Source: Opitutus sp. GAS368
GTDB lineage: Bacteria; Verrucomicrobiota; Verrucomicrobiia; Opitutales; Opitutaceae
NCBI RefSeq assembly: GCF_900104925.1
Contig: NZ_LT629735.1
Location: 1,458,291 to 1,522,290 of the forward strand
DNA: 64,000 nt
Direction: 5' to 3'
The translations under genes were made by a program, and so were the position numbers. The notes beneath the pieces are model-generated. The model was not told where the DNA came from and did not search any database. It worked only from the letters and a program-made list of their open reading frames with translations. This document shows positions 8,168 to 17,519 of the stretch, piece by piece (within the stretch, counting starts at the first letter, position 1; the number at the start of each line of letters is the position of its first letter).

Positions 8168-9277
8168 TTATTCGAGCTTCTTGAGCTGCTCGCGGACCAC
8201 CGCGGCGGGCAGCGGGAGATAGGTGGTGTTCTGGTGCACAATCTCCTGCCCTTCCTCGCTCAGGATGTATTTCATGAAGTCCTTCACCTTGGGCGAAAGC
8301 GGACGGCCGGGCTCCTTGTCGAGGCAGATGTAGATGCTGCGGGTCAGCGGATAGGTGCGGTCGGTGAGCGTCGCCTTGCTCGGCGCGACGAACGGGCCGC
8401 CGGGCGAACGCGCCAGCGCGATGGCCTTGATGCCCGTGATCTGCGGCACCTGGTTCCACTGCGGCATGCCCGCCCAGGCGATGCCGGATTTGTCCTTCTC
8501 GAGCTCGGCCAGCATGGCCAGCACGCCGGAGGACTCGCGGCCGGGGGTGAGGATCTTGGTGCCGTTCTCGACGTATTGGCGGTAGTTGCCGTTCCACTTG
8601 TTGGAACCCTTCAGGACCTCGATCTCGAAGAAGTGCGCCATGCCGCCGGCGGCGTAGCCGTAGGTCTGGATTTCCCGGTTTGCCCACTCGCCGGTCAGGC
8701 CGAGCTGGCCCCACGTGCGGATGTTCTCCTTCGCAGTGCGCCCGTTTTCGGGTTTCCACACGTAGCCCTCGTAACCGCCGGTGCGCTCGGAGCCGAAGAT
8801 GCCGTCGAGCTGCTGCATGGTCAGCTGCGCGAGCGGATTCTCCTTGTTGACGAAAATGATCAGCGCCCAGCTCCCGCCCGGCACATCGTAGGTGCCGCTG
8901 GCGATGGTGACCTCGGTCGGGTTGTAACCCTTGTCCTCGAAGAAGCCCAGGTAGTCGTTCAACTCGAGCTCGCGGCCGAAGACCGCGATCTCCGCCGTGC
9001 CGTGCTGGAGCGCGCCGATGGCGGCATCGCTGCCGCCGGGGTTGTCGGCGATCCGCACGTCGGGATTGTGCTTCATGTAGCCGGCTTCCCAGGCGTTCAT
9101 GAGGCCGTGCAGCCCGGCGCCGAAGACGCGCAGGATGCCCTTGTTGGGCCCGGCGGGGGGCGTGTAGGCGGGCAGCCGCTCGTCGGCGGCCGCGCCGCTG
9201 AGGCCGCAGCCGAAGCAAGCAGCGGCCGCGAGCAGCGCGAACAAGCTGCGCCGGAATGAAGAGGGGAATGATTTCAT
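8168..9277 (-). CDS. SBP-6, PstS-like binding protein
   Basis: 369 residues with a signal peptide of about 31. It has no N-terminal extension. The loop is AAGGMAHFFEIEVL: the FF pair is kept but SGT has become GGM. It groups with SBP-1 (SGTTRFF) and SBP-9 (HTGMRHFF), giving a visible series of erosion in the phosphate site. NGNYRQYVENGTKI further supports the grouping. Gaps are 18 bp to SBP-5 and 37 bp from SBP-7. Confidence 0.9.
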   Translation of the reverse strand: MKSFPSSFRRSLFALLAAAACFGCGLSGAAADERLPAYTPPAGPNKGILRVFGAGLHGLMNAWEAGYMKHNPDVRIADNPGGSDAAIGALQHGTAEIAVFGRELELNDYLGFFEDKGYNPTEVTIASGTYDVPGGSWALIIFVNKENPLAQLTMQQLDGIFGSERTGGYEGYVWKPENGRTAKENIRTWGQLGLTGEWANREIQTYGYAAGGMAHFFEIEVLKGSNKWNGNYRQYVENGTKILTPGRESSGVLAMLAELEKDKSGIAWAGMPQWNQVPQITGIKAIALARSPGGPFVAPSKATLTDRTYPLTRSIYICLDKEPGRPLSPKVKDFMKYILSEEGQEIVHQNTTYLPLPAAVVREQLKKLE

Positions 9278-9314
9278 GGTTCTGATGGTCGAGTTGCGGG
9301 TTGGCGTGAAATGT

Positions 9315-11645
9315 TCAGGGTTCGCTGCCCCACCCTTTTTCCAGCTTTTCGCGCTCGCGCGCGATGATCGCCGCGGTCAGCGGCAGGTGCTTGCCGTCGC
9401 GCTGCACCTCGGCCTGGCCCTCGCGACTCAGGATGAAGCTCAGGAATTCCTTCACCAGCGGGTTCATCGGCGTGCCGGGGGTTTCGTTCATGAAGAAGGC
9501 GTTGGAGTTGACCATCGGGTAGGTCCGGTTGCGGGCATTCTCGATGCTCAGCTTCACGTAGGGTCCCGCGGTCTTCTCGGCCAGGTCCAGCACCTTGTCG
9601 CCGGGCTGCTTGTATTCCTCGCTGTAGTTGGTGTAGGCGATCGCGTAGGGATCCTCGGCCACGGCGCGGGCGATGAAGTCGCCGCCCACGACGCGCTTGC
9701 CGTCGGACTTGGCAAAGTTGCCGGTGGCGACCAGGTCCTCGTTCCATTTGTCGCTGCCGTGCAGGATGCGGTCCGAGAAGCCCTCGGAGGTATTGTAGCG
9801 AAGGTTGAAGCCGTAGACGTGGATGGGCTTGTCAGCCCATTCGCCGGTGAGGCCGAGCTGGCCCCACGTCCGGATGTTCTTCTCCGGCCCGCGGGCGTAT
9901 TCCGGATGCCAGGTGGTGCCTTCCCAGCCGCCATTGCGCTCCGCGCCGAACACGCCGTCCAGCTGTTCCATGCTGATCTTCGAGAGCGGGTTCTTGTCAT
10001 TGACGATGATGACCGGCGTGTTGGCCCAGCCCGGCAGGTCGAACGACCCGGTGTTGGACTGGATCGCGAACGGCTGGCGGCCCATGATCTTTTCATACGC
10101 GAGACTGTCGCTCAAACCGCGCCGGGCGCCCAGCAGCAGATCGGCCGTATTATAGTAGAGCGAGGCGTAGCCGACGGCGCTGGTGGGCAGGAACCACGAG
10201 ATCTTGATGCCCGGCTGCACCTTGGCGAAGGCCTCCTCCCAGTATTTCCTGAGCTTTCCGGTTTCAATGTAGTTCAGGCCGTGGATGCGGATCCAGCCGT
10301 CGAGGATCGCCTTCGGCTTGTAGGGCGGGAGGTCGCTCAGGTCGAACTGGTCCGGCGGATACATCCTTTGCTCGCCGCGCTTGGCGATGGCGACCGCGCG
10401 GAGGGCCTGCGTCCGCAGCGTCGCCTCCGCATTCGCGTCCTTCGGCGGGGCGGCCACCACCGCATGGACGCCGACGGCATCGACGACCCCGACCTGCGCC
10501 TCGACCGTCTCCCGGTTGAGGGGCAGATACTTTCCGTCGTGCTGCACCTGGCTTTGGCCGTCGCGGCTCAGCACATAGCGCAGGAATTCCTCGACCAGGG
10601 GTTCCAGTTTCCCGTTCGGCCGCAGGTTGACGAAGATCGCGCCCTCGCGGAAAAACGGATACTGGCGGGACTGCACCGATTCGGGCGTGAGCGCCACATA
10701 GTCGCCGGAGGAAGCCGGCGCGACGCTGAGCACCTTGACGTCGGGCGAATCGACGCCGCCCAGGGTGTAGGCGATGGCGTATTTGTCGGCGGCGACCGCG
10801 CGGTTGAGCTGCTCCTCGACCGAAACCGGCCGGCCGGCCGGATCGAAGCGCGGGCCATAGGTCATGATCTGCTCGTTCCATTTGTCGCTGCCCTTCATGA
10901 CGCGGTCGTTGAAGGACACGCCCGCCGGGTCCCGCATGCTGAAGCCGTGCGGCCGGATCGCGTGGCCCGCCCAATCACCCGTGAGGCCCAGCTGGCCCCA
11001 GTTGCGGATGTTCTTTTCCTTGCCGCGGGCCAGGTCGATGCGCCACGCCGTGCCGACCCAGCCGCCGTCGCGCGCCGCGCCGAAGATTGCGTCGAGCTGG
11101 TCGATCGTGATCTTCGTCAGCGGATTCGCCTTGTTGACGATGATCTTGTAGGCCGGAGCGTAGCCGGTCATGTCGAAGGAACCGGTGAAGGCCGCGATGC
11201 GCAGCGGCTGCGAATTGAGGACGCGCTCATACGGCAGGATGTCGTAGAAGCCCAGTTCGTGGACCAAGGAAATGTCCGCCTGGTGGTAATAGAGCGGCGT
11301 GAGCGCCACCTCGGTGGTCGGCAGGTAATATGAGAAATGGACGTCGGGGTGGAACTTGATGAAGCCTTCCTCCCAGAGTTTGGCCAGCCGGCCCTGCGCC
11401 AGGGTGGCGGCCCCGTGGATCTTGATCCAGCCCGAGACGGCCTGCCTGGGCTGGTAGGCGGGCAGGTCGTTCAGGTTGAACCGGCCGTCGGCGTAGGACC
11501 GGTAGTCGCCCGCATATTTCGGGTTGAGACGGAACAGTTCGAGGTTCTTCTGCACCTCGGCCGCGGATTGCGCCTGGATGGAGATGGCGGAAGCCAGACA
11601 GCCGGCCACAGCAAGCAGGGCGATGGGGGTTCGGAAGGCTTTCAT
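9315..11645 (-). CDS. SBP-7, fusion of two PstS-like domains
   Basis: 776 residues, twice the family length, with two complete PstS-like domains and one signal peptide (about 1-23; VAGC resembles a lipobox). The ATG at 11645 (MKAFRT) starts a normal signal peptide. Domain 1 (about 25-390) has NWGQLGLTGDWAGHAI and the loop SMRDPAGVSFNDRVM. Domain 2 (about 400-776) has RTWGQLGLTGEWADKPIHVYG and the loop LRYNTSEGFSDRIL. Each domain repeats the ARA-type extension (FRLNPKY; TQALRAVAIAKRGEQRMY). The joint lies just after a VEAQVGVVDAVGV segment where a normal copy would stop. It presumably arose by loss of a stop codon between adjacent copies. Confidence 0.88.
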   Translation of the reverse strand: MKAFRTPIALLAVAGCLASAISIQAQSAAEVQKNLELFRLNPKYAGDYRSYADGRFNLNDLPAYQPRQAVSGWIKIHGAATLAQGRLAKLWEEGFIKFHPDVHFSYYLPTTEVALTPLYYHQADISLVHELGFYDILPYERVLNSQPLRIAAFTGSFDMTGYAPAYKIIVNKANPLTKITIDQLDAIFGAARDGGWVGTAWRIDLARGKEKNIRNWGQLGLTGDWAGHAIRPHGFSMRDPAGVSFNDRVMKGSDKWNEQIMTYGPRFDPAGRPVSVEEQLNRAVAADKYAIAYTLGGVDSPDVKVLSVAPASSGDYVALTPESVQSRQYPFFREGAIFVNLRPNGKLEPLVEEFLRYVLSRDGQSQVQHDGKYLPLNRETVEAQVGVVDAVGVHAVVAAPPKDANAEATLRTQALRAVAIAKRGEQRMYPPDQFDLSDLPPYKPKAILDGWIRIHGLNYIETGKLRKYWEEAFAKVQPGIKISWFLPTSAVGYASLYYNTADLLLGARRGLSDSLAYEKIMGRQPFAIQSNTGSFDLPGWANTPVIIVNDKNPLSKISMEQLDGVFGAERNGGWEGTTWHPEYARGPEKNIRTWGQLGLTGEWADKPIHVYGFNLRYNTSEGFSDRILHGSDKWNEDLVATGNFAKSDGKRVVGGDFIARAVAEDPYAIAYTNYSEEYKQPGDKVLDLAEKTAGPYVKLSIENARNRTYPMVNSNAFFMNETPGTPMNPLVKEFLSFILSREGQAEVQRDGKHLPLTAAIIAREREKLEKGWGSEP

Positions 11646-11679
11646 GGGGGTAGTCAAGATTGCTGGGACCAAAGGCGTC

Positions 11680-12768
11680 TTACTCGAGTTTCTGGAGGTT
11701 TTCGCGGACAACCGCGGCGGGCAGCGGCAGGTAGTCGCCTTCGTGGGCCACGGCATCCTGCCCCTGGCGGCTCAGGACGTAGCGCAGGAATTCCCGCAGC
11801 TTCGGCTCGATCTCCGCGCCGGCGGGGCGGTTGAGGATCAGGTAAATCGACCGCGTCAACGGGTAGGCGCGGCTGATCACGTTTTCCTTGCTCGGTGCGA
11901 CCGGGGCGCCGCCCGCCGGGGCGAGGGCCAGCGCGCGGACACTGGGCGCCAGGTCGCCGGCGGTGCAGAAGCCGATGCTGTAGCGGTTGGCAGCGACGGC
12001 CTCGACCAGCGGGGCGGAGCCCTTGAGGTGGGAGGCCCCCTTGATGCCCATCTCTCCGTTGGCGATGCTGAAGCCGAATTCGGTGAGATTGGGGTTCCAT
12101 TTGTCACCGCCGTGCAGCACCTGCTGGCTGAAGAAAAAGGAGAAGCCGTTGCGCAGGATGTCGTAGCCGTAGGTCTGGATGGGCTTGTCCGCCCACTCGC
12201 CTTTCAACCCGAGCTGGCCCCACGTGCGGAGGTTTTTCTCCGGGCCGCGCGCACGGTCGGTCCGCCAATACTGTCCCTCGTAACCGCCCGCGCGCTGCTC
12301 GCCGAAAATGCCGTCAAGCTGCTCCAAGGTCAGGCTCGCGAGCGGGTTGTCGGGGTGCACGATGACGACCAGCGCCATCGTCTTGTCGAGGGCGATGTAG
12401 GAGCCCGTCGCCGCGGTGATGGTCAGCGGGTCGTTGGTGAACTCCCGGTAATAGCCCACGCATTCCAGCGGCGTCATCTCGCGGCCCATCAGGGCGACAT
12501 CCGACTGCTTGGAACACAGCACGCGCAGCGGCGCGCCGGAGCCCTTGCCGTAGCTGATTTCAAAACGCGCGTCGGGATGAAACTTCCGGAAGCCCGCCTC
12601 CCAGTTCGCCAGCAGCTTCGCCCCGTAGACCTTGCCGCTGGAAATCCGGATCACGCCGGACACCGGCGCGCCCGGCTGATAATCGGGCAGCGCGGAATTC
12701 TGCGCGCCGAGCGCACCCGCGGCCGTGAACAACGCGGCGATCCCTGCGGCCACCCGGAATATTTTCAT
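11680..12768 (-). CDS. SBP-8, PstS-like binding protein
   Basis: 362 residues from the ATG at 12768; a GTG at 12780, overlapping the SBP-9 stop, is an alternative giving four more residues. Signal peptide about 1-22. The core is LRTWGQLGLKGEWADKPI, with K replacing T. The loop is DILRNGFSFFFSQQVL: SGT is lost but there is a run of aromatics. GGDKWNPNL places it near the SBP-1/6/9 group. It sits 34 bp before SBP-7. Confidence 0.88.
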   Translation of the reverse strand: MKIFRVAAGIAALFTAAGALGAQNSALPDYQPGAPVSGVIRISSGKVYGAKLLANWEAGFRKFHPDARFEISYGKGSGAPLRVLCSKQSDVALMGREMTPLECVGYYREFTNDPLTITAATGSYIALDKTMALVVIVHPDNPLASLTLEQLDGIFGEQRAGGYEGQYWRTDRARGPEKNLRTWGQLGLKGEWADKPIQTYGYDILRNGFSFFFSQQVLHGGDKWNPNLTEFGFSIANGEMGIKGASHLKGSAPLVEAVAANRYSIGFCTAGDLAPSVRALALAPAGGAPVAPSKENVISRAYPLTRSIYLILNRPAGAEIEPKLREFLRYVLSRQGQDAVAHEGDYLPLPAAVVRENLQKLE

Positions 12769-12776
12769 CGCGGGAC

Positions 12777-13868
12777 TCACTCGAGTTTCTTGCGTTGGGC
12801 CAGCAGCATCGGTTCCGGGAGCGGCAGGTGCAGGCCGTTGTGGGCGAGGATGTCCTGGCCTTCCTGGCTCAGGATGAACCGCAGGAACTCCTTCACCTTC
12901 GGATCGAGCGCCTGGCCCGGGGCCCGGTTGACATACATGAAGACGATGCGCGAAAGCGGATAATCATGCGTCTGCATGTTGCGCTCGGTCGGCGCAAAAT
13001 ACGGGCTGCCGTCGTCCTTCGCCAGCGCGATGGCCTTCAGGCCCGGGACGCTCGCGGCGTGCCCGTTGCCGCTCCAGCCGATGCCGTATTTGTCATGCGC
13101 CAGCGCGACGAGCATGTCGTGGCTGCCGGTGCCGGAGCCGTCGGCCACCATCTTCGTGCCACTCTCGGCATACTCGCGGTAGTTGGGGTTCCACTTGTCG
13201 CCGCCCCCGAAAACCCGCAGCTCGAAGAAATGCCGCATGCCGGTGTGCGAATAGCCGTAGGTCTGGATGGGCTTGTCCTTCCACTCGCCGGTGAGGCCGA
13301 GCTGACCCCACGTGCGGATGTTTTTATCCGGGCCGCGCGCGTTGCGGGCCACGAAAAGGGCGCTGTTCTCCTCGTAACCGCCCGTGCGCTCCGCGCCGAA
13401 GATCCCGTCGAGCTGCTTCAGCGTCAGCTGGGTGAGCGGATTGTCCTGGCTGACAAAGACCACGGGCGACCAGCTGCTGCCGCCCGGGGTGTTCCAGGCG
13501 CCGGAGCCGACCACGATCGGCGTCACGTCGTAGGAATACTTCTCGGTGAACCCAAGGATTTCCTCCAAGGCGGGCTCGCGTCCGCACGGCGCGATGTCGG
13601 CGGTCCCCATGATCATGCCCGCCATGGCCACATCGCTGCTCGGCAGCTCGTTGGCAAATTTGATGCCAGGCTGACGCTGTTGAAACGCCTTCTCCCAGAT
13701 TGCCACGAGTCCGGCCATCTGCGCACCGCCCATGCGGATGGTGCCGCTGACCTGCTGCCGGGGCTGGTAGTGAGGCAAGGAGCTGAGGTCCCATTCTTCC
13801 GCATGTGCAGCGGCAGCGAGGGCCAGGGTGGATACGGGGATGAGTGATTTTAACAGGGGGAGTTTCAT
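12777..13868 (-). CDS. SBP-9, PstS-like binding protein
   Basis: 363 residues with a signal peptide of about 23 (ends AHA-E). The core is RTWGQLGLTGEWKDKPI. The loop SHTGMRHFFELRVF keeps TG and the FF pair but loses the serine and threonine of SGT. NPNYREYAESGTKM pairs it with SBP-1 and SBP-6. Its ATG overlaps the stop of SBP-10. Confidence 0.9.
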   Translation of the reverse strand: MKLPLLKSLIPVSTLALAAAAHAEEWDLSSLPHYQPRQQVSGTIRMGGAQMAGLVAIWEKAFQQRQPGIKFANELPSSDVAMAGMIMGTADIAPCGREPALEEILGFTEKYSYDVTPIVVGSGAWNTPGGSSWSPVVFVSQDNPLTQLTLKQLDGIFGAERTGGYEENSALFVARNARGPDKNIRTWGQLGLTGEWKDKPIQTYGYSHTGMRHFFELRVFGGGDKWNPNYREYAESGTKMVADGSGTGSHDMLVALAHDKYGIGWSGNGHAASVPGLKAIALAKDDGSPYFAPTERNMQTHDYPLSRIVFMYVNRAPGQALDPKVKEFLRFILSQEGQDILAHNGLHLPLPEPMLLAQRKKLE

Positions 13869-15052
13869 TGGAGTGATTTCAGGGCGGCCTGCACGAGACC
13901 GGCGTTGAGCGGGAGATATTTGCCGTCACGCACGACCTCCGCCTGGCCTTCCTGGCTGAGGACGTAGCGCAGGAATTCCCGCACCTTCGGGTCGAGCGGC
14001 TGGCCGGGCGCGCGGTTGATATACCAGTAGTTCGCCTGGAAGAGCGGATAGGTCCGCGCCTGGATGGTCTCGAGCGTGGGCAGCACGAAGGGCCCGCCGG
14101 GGTAGGCCTCGATGGCGACCGGCTTCATGTCCTTGGTCTGGTTCTGCGCCCCGCAGTAGCCGATGCCGTCCAGGTCGCCCGAGATGCCCTCGGCGATCAG
14201 CTCCGCCCAGATCACGAACCTGCCGTTTGGACCGGCGTAGTTGCCGAACATCCGGGTCTGCTCGTTCCACTTGTCGCTGCCGTGGAGCACCGCGTCGGAG
14301 AACTTCGTGGCCGTGTCGTAGCGGACGGTCGCGCTGAAGGGATGAATGGGCCGGTCCGCCCACTCACCGGTCAGGCCGAGCTGGCCCCACGTGCGGAGAT
14401 TCTTCTCCGGGCCGCGGGCGAATTCCTGATGCCACACGGTGCCCACCCACCCGCCCTGCCGTTCGGCGCCGAAGATGCCGTCGAGCTGGTCCAGCGTGAG
14501 CCGCTCGACCGGATTGTCCTTGTGGACGTAGACCGCCATCACATCCGACCAGCCGGTGACGTTGAGCGAACCGGTGGCGAGCGGGATCTCCAGCGGGTCG
14601 TGGTTGAATACGCGCTCGAACTGGAGCAGCTCGGTGAAGGTCATCTTGCGGTTGGCCCCGATGTCGCACGTGCCGGCCACGAGCCCGCTGGTGGCGGTGA
14701 GCGCCGTCGGCAGCGTGTATTCGATCTTAACGCCGGGGAAATATTTGCGGAACCCCTTCGCCCAATACTCGCCCAGCATGCAGTCGCCCAGGTAATTGAG
14801 CCCCCAGATGCGGATCGTGCCCGAGAGTTTTTCGGCCGCGGGAGTGTAGTGCGGCAGCTGGTCCAGGTCGAAGCGCTTGCCGGTGTAATAGACCTGGGCC
14901 TTCTTCGCGGCGATCATCCGGCTGCGCAGATCCTGCAGCTCGATCGCTTCCTTCGTCTGCAGTGCCTGGGCCCAGGCTGCGGCGGCGCCGAGGACGGCGA
15001 GGCCAAAGACAAGGGCACGGGCGCACAGCGCGCGGGTGGGTTTGATCTTCAT
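13865..15052 (-). CDS. SBP-10, PstS-like binding protein
   Basis: 395 residues with a signal peptide of about 28. The extension ELQDLRSRMIAAKKAQVYY precedes FDLDQLPHY and WGLNYLGDC. The core is RTWGQLGLTGEWADRPI. The loop region reads FSATVRYDTATKFSDAVL, of the RYxT type and without SGT. It overlaps SBP-9 by ATGA and is 4 bp from SBP-11. Confidence 0.9.
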   Translation of the reverse strand: MKIKPTRALCARALVFGLAVLGAAAAWAQALQTKEAIELQDLRSRMIAAKKAQVYYTGKRFDLDQLPHYTPAAEKLSGTIRIWGLNYLGDCMLGEYWAKGFRKYFPGVKIEYTLPTALTATSGLVAGTCDIGANRKMTFTELLQFERVFNHDPLEIPLATGSLNVTGWSDVMAVYVHKDNPVERLTLDQLDGIFGAERQGGWVGTVWHQEFARGPEKNLRTWGQLGLTGEWADRPIHPFSATVRYDTATKFSDAVLHGSDKWNEQTRMFGNYAGPNGRFVIWAELIAEGISGDLDGIGYCGAQNQTKDMKPVAIEAYPGGPFVLPTLETIQARTYPLFQANYWYINRAPGQPLDPKVREFLRYVLSQEGQAEVVRDGKYLPLNAGLVQAALKSLQ

Positions 15053-15056
15053 GGTG

Positions 15057-16247
15057 TCACTCGAGCTTCTTCAATTGTTCGCGGGAGGCCTCGGCGGTGA
15101 GAGGGAGGTATTTGCCATCGCGCGCCACCGCCTCCTGCCCCTCGCGGCTGGCGATGAAGCGCAGGAACTCGCGCACCCGCGGGTCCGCGGGCCGGCCGTT
15201 CTCCGTGTCGCAATAAGCGTAGATCTCGTCGTGCAGCGGGTATTTCCGGCTGCGCAGGTTCTCGATGGTGTAGGCGTAGTAGGGCCCGGCGGCGGTCTCG
15301 GCGACCTCGAGGAGCTTGCACTCGGGCGGCAGGTTCGGGCCGACGGGCGAGCCCACGTAGGCGATGCCGGACGGGTCCTTGGACAGGTCCTCGTTCAGGC
15401 CGCGCTTGAGGCGGCCGAAGCCCATGTTGGAGCCCGCGCCGCCGGATTCGCTCGAGGCGTAGTTGGCATAGATGCGCAGCCGCTCATTCCACTTGTCGCT
15501 GCCGCCGAGGATGCGATCGGAGATCCAGGACGCCTGGCTGTAGCGCTGGTTCAGGCCGTAGGGCGTGATCTCCCGGTCGGCCCACTCGCCGGTCAGGCCG
15601 AGCTGGCCCCACTTGCGGAGGTTCTTCTCGGGGCCGCGCGCCTTCTCGGGGTGCCAGTCGGTCCCCACCCAGCCGCCCAGCCGCTCGGCGCCGAAAATGC
15701 CATCGAGTTGCTCGAGGGTGATCTTCGTGAGCGGATTGGACTTCGCCACCACGATGCCAAAGCCGGGGTTCCAGCCGGTGACGTTGTAGGAGCCGGTCGC
15801 GACGACGATCTCGAGCGGGTCGCGGTTCTTGTAGCGCTGGTAGAGCTGGAGCTCCTCGGTCTTGATCTTGCGGCCGATGCCGAGGTCGGCCACGCTGAAG
15901 ACGAGCGCCGGCACGGCGGCGCGCGTCGTGAGCATGTTGAACTCGAACTTCACGTCCGGGTGGAATTGCTGGAAGGCCTTCTCCCAGTATTCACCGAGCT
16001 TGCCGTCGGTGATGTAATTGCTGCCCCAGACCCGGATCGTGCCGGTGACCTGCTCCTTCGGGGCGTAGGCGGGCAGGTCGCCCAGGTCCCACTGGTCGGC
16101 GGGATAATAAGTCTTCGGGCCCTTGAGCTTGAGGTTCTCGGCCCGCGCCTCCTGCATGGCGAGGCCGCTGGAATTTTTCTGCTCGGCCCGGAGGAGCGGC
16201 AGGGTGGCGAGCGCGACGGCGACGGACAGACCGGTGATGGTTTTCAT
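15057..16247 (-). CDS. SBP-11, PstS-like binding protein, twin of SBP-5
   Basis: 396 residues from the ATG at 16247; a GTG at 16262 overlapping the upstream stop is an alternative. Signal peptide about 1-21. The extension GLAMQEARAENLKLKGPKTY and the loop LNQRYSQASWISDRIL match SBP-5 closely, as do NMGFGRLKRGLNEDL and the C-terminal TAEASREQL. The core is KWGQLGLTGEWADREI, with K for the usual RT. Confidence 0.9.
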   Translation of the reverse strand: MKTITGLSVAVALATLPLLRAEQKNSSGLAMQEARAENLKLKGPKTYYPADQWDLGDLPAYAPKEQVTGTIRVWGSNYITDGKLGEYWEKAFQQFHPDVKFEFNMLTTRAAVPALVFSVADLGIGRKIKTEELQLYQRYKNRDPLEIVVATGSYNVTGWNPGFGIVVAKSNPLTKITLEQLDGIFGAERLGGWVGTDWHPEKARGPEKNLRKWGQLGLTGEWADREITPYGLNQRYSQASWISDRILGGSDKWNERLRIYANYASSESGGAGSNMGFGRLKRGLNEDLSKDPSGIAYVGSPVGPNLPPECKLLEVAETAAGPYYAYTIENLRSRKYPLHDEIYAYCDTENGRPADPRVREFLRFIASREGQEAVARDGKYLPLTAEASREQLKKLE

Positions 16248-16258
16248 GGACGGCGGGA

Positions 16259-17449
16259 TCACTCGAGTTTCTTGAGCTGCTCCTGCACGACCTTGCCCGT
16301 AAGCGGCAGGTAGCGGCCCTCGCGCTCAACGCATTCCTGGCCCTCCTGGCTCAGGACATAGCGGAGGAATTCCTCCACGATCGGATCAACCGGCTTGCCG
16401 GGCGCGCGGTTCAGGAAGAAGAGCTGCTGGTTGAAGAGCGGATAGGTGCGGTCACGCACGGTCTCGATGGTCCTCGGAACGTAGGGCCCGCCATCGTAGC
16501 CCTGGACCGCGAGCTCCTTGAGGTCGGGGCTCAGCGAGAGCGGCGAGACATAAAACATGGCATAGCGGTCCTTGGCGACGGCGTCCCGGGCCTGCGCACT
16601 CCAGGTCACGATCTTGCCACCCGTGGTGATGTAGTTGGTGAAGCCCCGGTAACCCTCCACCCACTCGCCGCTGCCGCGGAGGATCTTGTCGGAGAACCCC
16701 GTGCTCGCGCCGGCCCGCACGTTCTGGCCGCCCGCGTGGATCGGCTTGCCCGCCCACTCGCCCTTGAGACCCAGTTGGTCCCAGGTGCGGATGTCTTCCT
16801 CGCGGCCCCGGGCATACGGGTATTCCCCGTGCCACACGGTGCCCACGTAGCCGCCGGACCGCGCGCCGCCAAAGACCCCGTCCAGCTGCTTCACGCTGAT
16901 CTGCGTGAGCGGATTGTCCTTGTTCACGACCAAGATGTAGGCCGGCGACCAGCCGTAGACATCGTAGGAGCCCGTCGTGGCCGAGACCGCCGTGACGGGA
17001 TAATGATACATTTGCTCGAAGGACAGGAGGTCCGTCAGCGTGGCCTTGTTCGACATGCCGAGATCGGCGACGCCGCAGACGAGGGCCGGAATGGCCATGG
17101 CCTCCGTCGGGAGGTGATACTCGATGGTGACGCCGGGCTGGAGCTTCTTGAAACCCTCCTGCCAGTATTCGCCGAGGTAACCGTCCTTGAGGTAGTTGTT
17201 GCCCCAGATCCGCAGCGTGCCGGTGAGCTGCTGCCTGGGCACGTAATGTGGCAGGTCGCCCAAGTCCCAGCGCTTCGTGTAGCCGCCGATGGCTCCGTGT
17301 TCCTTGCGGAACCCGGAGACGTTCTGGGTCCAGATGCTGACCCCGACGTTCTCAGGTCCCTTGGTGGCGGCCGGCTTTTCGTCGGCCGCGCGCACTGCCG
17401 CGCCCAGGGGCAAAGTCAGCAGCGCGCCAAGCAGCACGCGGTTTTTCAT
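16259..17449 (-). CDS. SBP-12, PstS-like binding protein, SIWTQNV clade
   Basis: 396 residues from the ATG at 17449 (a second ATG at 17467 adds six residues). After the signal peptide (about 1-22) comes an extension found only in SBP-12, 14, 15 and 16: GVSIWTQNVSGFRKEHG followed by GGYTKRWDL. The core is RTWDQLGLKGEWAGKPI, then GGQNVRAGASTGFSDKIL in place of YG and SGT. Tyrosine-rich NNYLKDGYLG replaces the first phosphate loop. It is 9 bp from SBP-11. Confidence 0.9.
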   Translation of the reverse strand: MKNRVLLGALLTLPLGAAVRAADEKPAATKGPENVGVSIWTQNVSGFRKEHGAIGGYTKRWDLGDLPHYVPRQQLTGTLRIWGNNYLKDGYLGEYWQEGFKKLQPGVTIEYHLPTEAMAIPALVCGVADLGMSNKATLTDLLSFEQMYHYPVTAVSATTGSYDVYGWSPAYILVVNKDNPLTQISVKQLDGVFGGARSGGYVGTVWHGEYPYARGREEDIRTWDQLGLKGEWAGKPIHAGGQNVRAGASTGFSDKILRGSGEWVEGYRGFTNYITTGGKIVTWSAQARDAVAKDRYAMFYVSPLSLSPDLKELAVQGYDGGPYVPRTIETVRDRTYPLFNQQLFFLNRAPGKPVDPIVEEFLRYVLSQEGQECVEREGRYLPLTGKVVQEQLKKLE

Positions 17450-17519
17450 GATCAAGGGGCGGGGCATGGCGGTTGGGGTTGGATTTTCGGAACGCGGGCG
17501 GGAAATCGTCGGAGCGGGC

